A DNA stretch of 6,102 nucleotides, from NCBI GenBank assembly GCA_030633645.1, contig DAOVRY010000058.1:1-6102 (forward strand), in the 5' to 3' direction. This document shows, one piece after another, positions 1 through 3,993 of this stretch (positions are counted from its first letter, which is position 1; each line of letters starts with the position of its first letter). Made by a program: the position numbers and the translations under genes. The DNA comes from Pseudomonadota bacterium. Its GTDB lineage: Bacteria > Desulfobacterota > DSM-4660 > Desulfatiglandales > B25-G16. The notes below the pieces were generated by a model, which was given only the letters and a program-made list of their open reading frames with translations, was not told where the DNA came from and made no database searches.

Positions 1-127
1 CATTGGCCAGCCTGAAAATAACCTGTCTTAATATCCGTTCCCTGATCTTTTGATCATCAGTAACCAAGCTCGCAGCCTCAAAGGCCTGCCTGACAAAGCA
101 GGGAATACACTCTAATCCTATTTTCAA
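1..127 (-). CDS. DUF89 / ARMT1-like family protein, N-terminal fragment (runs off left edge)
   Basis: Reading the minus strand from a TTG at 127-125 gives 42 codons with no stop before the window edge. The peptide begins (M)KIGLECIPCFVRQAFEA and continues through a segment containing TDDQKIRERIL. The Cys-x2-Cys pair (C7, C10) followed by an aromatic and RQA.EAA, then a TDD..I.E.IL helix, is the N-terminal pattern I know from bacterial and archaeal DUF89 proteins, a family of metal-dependent phosphatases linked to metabolite damage control (ARMT1-like). The TTG start is chosen because an in-frame TAA lies two codons upstream and AAAGGG (135-140) sits 7 nt before it. The gap to the ferredoxin stop is 24 nt, so co-transcription with the ferredoxin is likely. 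The catalytic part lies outside the window, so the assignment rests on about 42 residues only. Confidence 0.72.
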   Translation of the reverse strand, partial: MKIGLECIPCFVRQAFEAASLVTDDQKIRERILRQVIFRLAN

Positions 128-151
128 TCTTTATCCCTTTCTCCTCACATT

Positions 152-340
152 TCAGTCAACTTCAGTAATAGTGATAGCATCTTGTTCACAGACCTCTATA
201 CAGCTTTCACATCCGATACATTCATCTGCATTAACAGGAACTGATTTTTCATCCTGCATTTCAAAGACATCTACAGGACAGACATCTACGCACTCATCGC
301 AGCCTATGCATTTTTCTTGATCAATTTCTACCTTGTACAT
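152..340 (-). CDS. 2[4Fe-4S] bacterial-type ferredoxin (62 aa)
   Basis: This small soluble electron carrier has two complete cluster motifs. The first is CIGCDECVDVCP (C11, C14, C17, C21) and the second is CIGCESCIEVCE (C41, C44, C47, C51). In the second motif the usual proline after the last Cys is replaced by Glu. The two halves are pseudo-symmetric, the protein is strongly acidic, and it has the usual length for the family. The reading frame extends upstream to 406, but the ATG at 340 (MYKVEIDQEKC) is chosen because it places the first Cys about 10 residues in, as is normal, and because AAAGGG (349-354) lies 8 nt before it. The upstream extension is basic and unlike a ferredoxin. The gene follows the methyltransferase after 190 nt and precedes the DUF89 gene by 24 nt. 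It could supply electrons to, or exchange clusters with, the nearby NifX-like proteins; that is inference from position. Confidence 0.93.
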   Translation of the reverse strand: MYKVEIDQEKCIGCDECVDVCPVDVFEMQDEKSVPVNADECIGCESCIEVCEQDAITITEVD

Positions 341-473
341 ATCTTTAGCCCTTTCCAGTTTAGCATGCCGTAATCTTGTACTCGGTTCATGATGAAGGCC
401 CCGCAAAGACCTAACGGGCCACTTGCAAAGCCAGTAACCATCCTGCTAAATAGAAGTACAATTCCGGAGATCG

Positions 474-510
474 GCTGCCTGGAAAGCTTGTAGCGGTTTT
501 CCAGGTCAGC
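474..510. repeat. 12-bp stem-loop between methyltransferase and ferredoxin genes
   Basis: The arms CCTGGAAA (478-485) and TTTCCAGG (498-505) are perfect complements around a 12-nt loop. They extend by GCTG (474-477) pairing with CAGC (507-510) across a single bulged T at 506. The hairpin begins about 20 nt after the methyltransferase stop. No T-run follows on either strand, so it is not a textbook intrinsic terminator; it may be an attenuator or a 3'-end stabiliser. The rest of the 190-nt gap (341-530) shows no gene I can support. Confidence 0.5.
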
Positions 511-530
511 TAAATTAACGGTTATGCGCT

Positions 531-1175
531 TTAGTTTTTGACACCTGGTTTCATTCCCCTCACTACAACGAAAGAGCCCTCACCATATCCTTCCTTTACG
601 GATTCTACTTCTTTTATCTCGTCCAAGTTGTGAAAGATAGTTTGAGTAAAGGTAAGGTTTCTAAAGCCTACTTTTTTCAGATAAGAAATAACCTCATCCA
701 CCGAATATAATGTAGCGATCTTATAGAACACATTTTTTTCTTTATGCTTTTGATATGTTTTTCCAAGAGAGCTATTTCGATCCACGAATCCATTGACTAA
801 AAATCCACTGGATTTTATTACACGGAATGATTCTTTGAAAGATGCCTCTATGTCATCTAAAAAACAGATAGTTGTAACCATAAGAGCGAAATCAAACAGA
901 CCATCTTCAAAGGGGAGCGCTTCTGCCACTCCATCAATCACTTCAATGCCTCTTTTCTGAGCCACTTCCCTCATTGCTCTCGATGGTTCGACCCCGACCC
1001 TAATCCCCAACGGTGCAGCGAAACGTCCTGTACCTACACCAATTTCAACTCCCGTTCCACCTTCTGGTAATAGAAGTCTTACGGCCTGAAGTTCGGATTC
1101 GTAGGCCAACATATTTTTCTCAAACCATTCTTCGTACTTGATCATATGTCTCTCAAAGGGCTCCACTTTTGGCAT
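531..1175 (-). CDS. class I SAM-dependent methyltransferase (about 214 aa)
   Basis: This is a Rossmann-fold methyltransferase of the Methyltransf_11 type with unknown substrate. Numbering from MPKVEPFE, motif I is VEIGVGTGRF at residues 43-52 (SAM-binding glycine loop). The acidic residue ending strand beta-2 is E63 in GVEPS, and motif II/post-II is EALPFEDGLFDFAL at 85-98, followed by VTTICFLDD. A helix with SFKESFRVIK then leads into the next strand. The C-terminal part (SVDEVISYLKKVGF) matches the usual lid and last-strand region. The frame can start at 1232, giving 233 aa. I prefer the ATG at 1175 because members of this family that I recall begin with xKVxPFE; neither start has a strong Shine-Dalgarno, although GGGA lies 7 nt before 1175. 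The gene follows the NifX/coiled-coil gene on the same strand and is probably co-transcribed with it. A role in the metal-cofactor group is unproven. Confidence 0.88.
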   Translation of the reverse strand: MPKVEPFERHMIKYEEWFEKNMLAYESELQAVRLLLPEGGTGVEIGVGTGRFAAPLGIRVGVEPSRAMREVAQKRGIEVIDGVAEALPFEDGLFDFALMVTTICFLDDIEASFKESFRVIKSSGFLVNGFVDRNSSLGKTYQKHKEKNVFYKIATLYSVDEVISYLKKVGFRNLTFTQTIFHNLDEIKEVESVKEGYGEGSFVVVRGMKPGVKN

Positions 1176-1266
1176 GGCCTTGTCCCAAGTCTGTAAAGAG
1201 ATATCGCGCATAACAATGTATACTATGGTCATTTACATGACTGCTCTACAGGCATATTGACTGTGC

Positions 1267-1755
1267 CTATTCTCCCTTTTCTTCCTCTAACTTTCTCAGC
1301 CTCTCGTTGGATTTGGCCAACTCTCTTCTCAAGGCAACCATCTCTTCTCGCAATCGAGATGCCTCATCATGTTCAGGGGCATAGATATCCTGTGGCAAAT
1401 CACGCTCACTGCATGGACTCGCCCCCTCAATCTGGCCATTCAGGTAATTTTTCATCACTTCCCTCACCATACCAGAAACCCCGGTAACCGCTTGAATACC
1501 GAACTGCTCAAAAAAACCGATGGCCTTAGGTCCCATACCACCGGCAATGATTACCTGGGCGCCTATACCCTTTATAAAAGTAGGCACCTCACCTGGTTCG
1601 CCATGGCTTCCGTAGAAGGGGCTATGTAGAACTTTGACCTCTCTGATCTCCTTGTCATCAACATCTACAACTACATAGTAGGGACACCTACCAAAATGGT
1701 GGCTTAAAACTGCCTCCAATCCCCTATCATCGTCTGTGGCTAGTGCAATTTTCAT
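1267..1755 (-). CDS. NifX/Orange-protein family (dinitrogenase FeMo-cofactor biosynthesis domain) protein with C-terminal coiled coil, 162 aa
   Basis: Residues 1-110 form a Nitro_FeMo-Co (NifX/NifB C-terminal) domain. The first strand is MKIALATDDD, followed by HHFGRCPYYVVVDVDD at 19-34, the pattern HFGRC with a Cys at 24 that many members carry. After that come the strand and glycine turn AQVIIAGGMGPKAI (66-79), GIQAVTGVSG (86-95), a helix, and YLNGQIEGA. Residues 111-129 contain a second Cys (C115) in a linker. Residues 130-160 are a highly charged heptad-like helix (LREEMVALRRELAKSNERLR) that matches, without gaps, the tails of the proteins at 2377-2943 and 3994-4593. The family binds or carries Mo/Fe-S cluster intermediates; no nif structural genes are visible here, so the actual cargo is unknown. 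The SD is weak (AGAG about 9 nt upstream). The methyltransferase follows. Confidence 0.9.
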   Translation of the reverse strand: MKIALATDDDRGLEAVLSHHFGRCPYYVVVDVDDKEIREVKVLHSPFYGSHGEPGEVPTFIKGIGAQVIIAGGMGPKAIGFFEQFGIQAVTGVSGMVREVMKNYLNGQIEGASPCSERDLPQDIYAPEHDEASRLREEMVALRRELAKSNERLRKLEEEKGE

Positions 1756-1936
1756 GTTCTTACTCTGCTTTCATCTTGATTATTCTTTTTATATTTCTAC
1801 CCTCTTTTCGGCTAACTCGATAGTATAGGAATTTCCTTTTTTAGACAGGTTAGACCTGCCCGCCATGCGAGTCCTCAAGGCAAGGCGAGCCGGCAGAATC
1901 TTCAGGATAAAAAGAATATAAGAAGATCATGTTAAT

Positions 1937-2056
1937 CCTGGCCCAGACCTGCTTTTCATGGCCGTATTTCAAGGGACGTTACTTCTAAAATATTACTGGG
2001 ATATAAGTTTAATCCGAGTAAATCGCGATATCAGGGCGGGCCCTGGCCCAGACCTG
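1937..2056. repeat. 15-bp exact direct repeat pair, 105 bp apart
   Basis: CCTGGCCCAGACCTG occurs at 1937-1951 and again at 2042-2056, each followed by a CTTT.CA.GGC-like continuation. The second copy abuts the GC-rich dyad at 2032-2045. Both lie within the element bounded by inverted repeats, so they look like fragments of one repeat family. Confidence 0.6.
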
Positions 2057-2248
2057 GCTTTGCAAGGCAGGAGTACGTGGCCCCATCCAGGATATTTTAT
2101 GACTTGTCAAATAGATCGTACGGAAGTCGCGCCTTTAATTGCGTCATCTGGCATCCGTGCCACATATTGTGGTCGGATTGACAGATGATGCAAGTGTGAT
2201 CACGACATATCGTATTCATAAAATGCCATATTGCGTTATCAGGGCGGG
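2029..2248. repeat. 12-bp exact direct repeat pair, 208 bp apart
   Basis: TATCAGGGCGGG occurs at 2029-2040 and 2237-2248. The second copy runs directly into the right inverted-repeat arm, and the first into CCCTGGCCCAGACCTG. This suggests that the internal and terminal repeats derive from the same dispersed sequence. Confidence 0.55.
2139..2193. repeat. 55-nt nested imperfect palindrome
   Basis: The outer arms TTGCGTCATCTG (2139-2150) and CAGATGATGCAA (2182-2193) match at 11 of 12 positions, and the one mismatch is a G-U wobble if transcribed on the plus strand. The inner arms CCACA (2160-2164) and TGTGG (2168-2172) close a TAT loop. The two 9-nt spacers between outer and inner arms are equal in length, so the symmetry centre is exactly shared at 2166. 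A DNA cruciform, a protein-binding dyad or an RNA hairpin are all possible. Confidence 0.6.
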
Positions 2249-2376
2249 CTTGTTAAACCTGTCAAAAAAGATTCCGCCGCAGGCGGCTAAGTTCTATTAG
2301 ATCCTCGCATGGTCTCTTCCTGCCAAATATAAAGGCCTTTTTACCAGACCAACAGGGCTTAGTTCTGAGAAGTTTT

Positions 2377-2943
2377 CTACTTAACCCCTTTCTCTAATTC
2401 CTTAATCCTTGCATCGATCTGGTCCATCTGCTGCTTTAGCATCTGGGCCTGGTCCCTTAAGTAGTTTATCTCCTGCTCTGGTGCCATAGGTGGGCCAAAT
2501 GGTGATATCCCTGGTGCCCCAAATCCACCTGGTGGTGGGTAATTAGGTTGACCATAGGGTGACATCTCTGGTGTTCCATATCCCCCAGGTGGTGGGTAAT
2601 TAGGTTGACCATAGGGTGACATCTCTGGTGTTCCATATCCCCCAGGTGGTGGGTAATTAGGTTGACCAAAGGGTGACATACCTGGTGTTCCATACCCTCC
2701 CGGTGGTGGGTAATTAGGTTGAGCATAGGGCGACATCTCTGGTGCCCCAAATCCCCCTTGTGGTGGGTAATACGGCATTTGCGACATCTCTGGCGCCCCA
2801 TATCCCCCCGGTTGAGGGTAATAGGGCATCTGTGGCATTCCTCCGTAAGGATTCATCCAGCCACCTGCCATAGGATATCCCATTCCCATGGGCGGTCCCC
2901 AGGGAGGAGGCCATCCTCCATATGGGTAATTTCCGTAATACAT
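2377..2943 (-). CDS. Pro/Gly/Tyr/Met-rich tandem-repeat protein with C-terminal charged helix, 188 aa
   Basis: I do not recognise a named family for the whole protein. Residues 1-37 are rich in Tyr, Pro, Gly, Trp and Met, with no signal peptide or membrane segment. Residues 38-71 are two 17-residue repeats (QMPYYPPQGGFGAPEMS type) and residues 72-147 are four 19-residue repeats (PYGQPNYPPPGGYGTPEMS type). Residues 155-188 form an amphipathic charged helix (EQEINYLRDQAQMLKQQM...) that shares 14 of 31 residues, without gaps, with the tail of the NifX protein at 3994-4593 and resembles the helix that usually closes DUF5320 proteins. The repeat body is probably disordered. The start is supported by AAGGAG about 7 nt upstream of the ATG. 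There are no Cys residues. The protein may be a scaffold or low-complexity partner of the NifX-like proteins; that is inference from the shared tail and position. Confidence 0.82.
   Translation of the reverse strand: MYYGNYPYGGWPPPWGPPMGMGYPMAGGWMNPYGGMPQMPYYPQPGGYGAPEMSQMPYYPPQGGFGAPEMSPYAQPNYPPPGGYGTPGMSPFGQPNYPPPGGYGTPEMSPYGQPNYPPPGGYGTPEMSPYGQPNYPPPGGFGAPGISPFGPPMAPEQEINYLRDQAQMLKQQMDQIDARIKELEKGVK
2503..2832 (-). repeat. In-frame tandem repeats: four 57-bp units and two 51-bp units
   Basis: The 57-bp period is exact: the marker GGTGGTGGGTAATTAGG starts at 2531, 2588, 2645 and 2702 on the plus strand. The units at 2503-2730 encode the 19-residue repeats; the central ones differ at only a few bases, which implies recent duplication. 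The two 51-bp units at 2731-2832 encode the 17-residue repeats and are more diverged. Copy number probably varies between strains. Confidence 0.92.
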
Positions 2944-2973
2944 ATCATTCTCCTTTTTTTCAATTACTGTCTA

Positions 2974-3146
2974 CTAATAGGGATAACCATACTGGTATCC
3001 CCCCTCTCCATGCCATAAGGAGCAACAGGGATAAATGCTAGTGCCCCATAGGCCCAACCTCTGGGTAGCCCTCTTTCTTCCTAACCTACACAGGGACACA
3101 GGTGTGAAAATCTCCAAAGGCCAAATCCTCTGCCGTAAGGCACAAC
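2974..3146 (-). pseudogene. Decayed DUF5320-like Gly/Tyr/Arg-rich protein fragment
   Basis: One minus-strand frame from 3146 reads VVPYGRGFGLWRF...CPCVG, hits TAG at 3083-3081, and continues in the same frame as EERGLPRGWAYGALAFIPVAPYG. At a run of six G (2999-3004) the sensible reading shifts frame to GGYQYGYPY and ends at TAG (2976-2974). The PYGRGFG, GLPRGWAYG, VAPYG and YGYPY strings match the style of DUF5320 proteins like the intact one just upstream (3235-3528). There is no N-terminal MPGxDGTGP start. I read this as a remnant of a second paralogue with one stop and one frameshift. A sequencing or assembly error in the G-run cannot be excluded, and low-complexity resemblance is weak evidence. 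Confidence 0.42.
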
Positions 3147-3182
3147 AATACCCCTTTTACACCTTAAACGGTGATTCTAATT

Positions 3183-3214
3183 GAGCAGTCTTGGCAGATA
3201 ATCCAAGACTGCTC
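3183..3214 (-). terminator. Perfect 12-bp hairpin just after the DUF5320-type gene
   Basis: GAGCAGTCTTGG (3183-3194) and CCAAGACTGCTC (3203-3214) are exact complements around an 8-nt loop. With a 2-nt bulge, TTGAG/CTCAA outside would add more pairs. In the minus-strand direction it starts about 20 nt after the stop codon at 3235. It is followed by AATTAGAATC rather than a T-run, so it may be a weak terminator or an mRNA 3'-end stabiliser closing the three-gene group. Confidence 0.5.
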
Positions 3215-3234
3215 TCAAGGCCTAGTCATAGAAT

Positions 3235-3528
3235 TTACCACCGTCCTCTGCCTCTGCCAAATCCTCCGCCAAATCCTCTGCCTCCGCCAAATCCTCTGCC
3301 ACCGCCAAATCCTCCGCCAAATCCATAAGCACCATAAGGAGAGGCTGTGTATGGAGTAGAGTAACCGGCTCCATAAGATGGTACGTAACCCGTACCGTAA
3401 GGGCTGCCATAAGGATAGGCTCCCATAGAGGGTTGTCCTGCCCCAGCATAATAGGGGTTACAAAATCCCCTACCTCCTCCAGTCATGGGTCCCATTCCTC
3501 GTGGTCCTGTTCCATCGAATCCTGGCAT
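3235..3528 (-). CDS. DUF5320-type Gly/Tyr/Arg-rich protein lacking the C-terminal helix, 97 aa
   Basis: The N-terminus MPGFDGTGPRGMGPMTGGGR is the signature of DUF5320 proteins, small Gly-rich proteins of unknown function often found near NifX-like and Mrp/NBP35 genes in anaerobes. A single Cys (C23) follows in RGFCNPYY, as is common in the family. Residues 30-69 are Gly/Tyr/Ser/Pro-rich. Residues 70-97 are a GGGFGGGRGFGGGRG-type repeat ending in GRGRGRW. The family members I know continue into a proline-rich part and a charged helix of EQEI..L type; here the protein stops at the RG-rich segment. A GTG at 3537 opens the frame three codons earlier, but it overlaps the Shine-Dalgarno, so ATG 3528 is the start. 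The NifX gene ends 27 nt upstream, giving a clear operon. Confidence 0.85.
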   Translation of the reverse strand: MPGFDGTGPRGMGPMTGGGRGFCNPYYAGAGQPSMGAYPYGSPYGTGYVPSYGAGYSTPYTASPYGAYGFGGGFGGGRGFGGGRGFGGGFGRGRGRW

Positions 3529-3536
3529 ATCGTTCA

Positions 3537-3542
3537 CCTCCT
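3537..3542 (-). promoter_or_regulatory. Strong Shine-Dalgarno AGGAGG deciding the DUF5320-type start
   Basis: AGGAGG lies exactly 8 nt before the ATG at 3528. The alternative GTG (3537-3535) overlaps it and could not be served by it. This fixes the N-terminus at MPGFDGTGP, in agreement with the family. Confidence 0.85.
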
Positions 3543-3555
3543 TTCTAATCTTTTT

Positions 3556-3960
3556 TTATGGAAAGTGGATACCTCGTCTTCTCCTACCTCGGCCATGTCC
3601 CCCTCCGGGGCCTTTACCCCAATGGCTGGCACGACCAGGCATTAAGAATTGAATATCAAACAAATTTCCTCTCAAAAAGGCCTGTAATACATCCTCAACC
3701 TGGCCTGATATCCAGGCAATTAGATTGATCCCAGCAGTTGTGATCATGTACGCAAGGGGCCTTGAAATAGCTCCACAGATAAGTGTATCAACTCCCAACC
3801 CGGTAAGTCTCATAGCTTTGCTGGGAAGAAAATTTTCACTGATATCTGTCTCAAATCGTGAGGATTCGCCTTCTTCTCCCACCTCAACCACTACCAGTCG
3901 CGACGCTGCATCAAAAACGGGCGACACCCTCCCATTCCACGTTGGTATGGCAATTTTCAT
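3556..3960 (-). CDS. NifX/Orange-protein family protein with Arg/Gly-rich basic tail, 134 aa
   Basis: This is a short Nitro_FeMo-Co domain protein. MKIAIPTWNGRVSPVFDAAS (1-20) is the typical first strand and loop. In place of FGRC it has VFDAASRLVVVEV, so the Cys of its two neighbours is absent, as in Orange-protein-like members. Further family landmarks are LGVDTLICGAISRPLA (55-70), GINLIAWISGQVEDVLQAFLRG (77-98) and FLMPG (105-109). Residues 110-134 form a Gly/His/Arg tail (HGRGRRRRG) unlike the acidic helices of the other two copies; it could bind nucleic acid or an acidic partner. The open frame begins upstream at a TTG (3984), but ATG 3960 fits the family and has AAAGG (3966-3970) 5 nt before it. 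The stop of the preceding NifX gene is 33 nt upstream, so the two are co-transcribed. Confidence 0.9.
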   Translation of the reverse strand: MKIAIPTWNGRVSPVFDAASRLVVVEVGEEGESSRFETDISENFLPSKAMRLTGLGVDTLICGAISRPLAYMITTAGINLIAWISGQVEDVLQAFLRGNLFDIQFLMPGRASHWGKGPGGGHGRGRRRRGIHFP

Positions 3961-3993
3961 TCTTGCCTTTATATCTCTTGACAATGGAGGAAT

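Larger units (their letters stand above)
1828..2275. repeat. 448-bp stretch bounded by inverted repeats (possible MITE-like or dispersed intergenic repeat pair)
   Basis: The left arm (1828-1864) reads GGAAT, 3 nt, CTTTTTT, 1 nt, then a 21-nt block beginning GACAGGTT and ending GCCCGCC. The reverse complement of the right arm (2243-2275) reads GGAAT, CTTTTTT, then a 21-nt block with the same beginning and end. The 21-nt blocks agree at 17 positions, and about 29 of the 33 right-arm bases match overall with two small gaps. The interior has no transposase, which fits either a non-autonomous element or two copies of a dispersed intergenic repeat in opposite orientation. No clear target-site duplication was found. 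Confidence 0.55.
1756..2376. other. 621-bp intergenic region, repeat-rich, no supportable gene
   Basis: No reading frame here has both a start with a ribosome binding site and a recognisable protein. The region holds an element bounded by inverted repeats (1828-2275) and two pairs of short direct repeats. These are CCTGGCCCAGACCTG at 1937-1951 and 2042-2056, and TATCAGGGCGGG at 2029-2040 and 2237-2248. There is a GC-rich dyad CAGGGC-GG-GCCCTG at 2032-2045, a nested palindrome at 2139-2193 and a small GC hairpin CCGCC-GCA-GGCGG at 2274-2286. It separates the repeat-protein gene from the NifX/coiled-coil gene, so the latter probably has its own promoter. A TATACT is present at 1821-1826 on the minus strand, but without a convincing -35. 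Confidence 0.6.

Noticed and set aside
341..406. N-terminal extension of the ferredoxin to 406
   Set aside because: The added residues are basic and unlike any ferredoxin; ATG 340 has a well-placed AAAGGG and gives the normal family length.
1176..1232. Extended start of the methyltransferase at 1232
   Set aside because: The extra 19 residues look unlike the family N-terminus and have no ribosome binding site; kept as a possible alternative only.
1958..2188. Plus-strand 76-aa ORF in the intergenic repeat region
   Set aside because: It runs through the direct repeats and GC-rich dyad, has no Shine-Dalgarno or recognisable motif, and is opposite to all neighbouring genes.
2196..2203. GTGATCAC as a CRP/Fnr-type operator
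   Set aside because: It is only an 8-bp palindrome; the flanking sequence does not supply the TGTGA-N6-TCACA or TTGAT-N4-ATCAA spacing, and no gene start is nearby.
2097..2219. Minus-strand 40-codon ORF rich in Cys/His (contains HTCIICQSDHNMWHGC)
   Set aside because: The C-x2-C and His/Cys content looks protein-like, but there is no ribosome binding site, it lies inside the repeat element and overlaps the 55-nt palindrome, and it matches no family I recognise.
2503..2832. CRISPR-like array because of regular 57-bp periodicity
   Set aside because: There are no spacers: the whole 57-bp unit is conserved and in frame with a coding sequence, so it is a protein-coding tandem repeat.
2719..3018. 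Plus-strand 99-aa ORF and other long frames opposite or beside the Gly/Pro-rich genes
   Set aside because: Biased codon composition of the low-complexity genes keeps the other frames open; the peptides have no plausible starts or domains.
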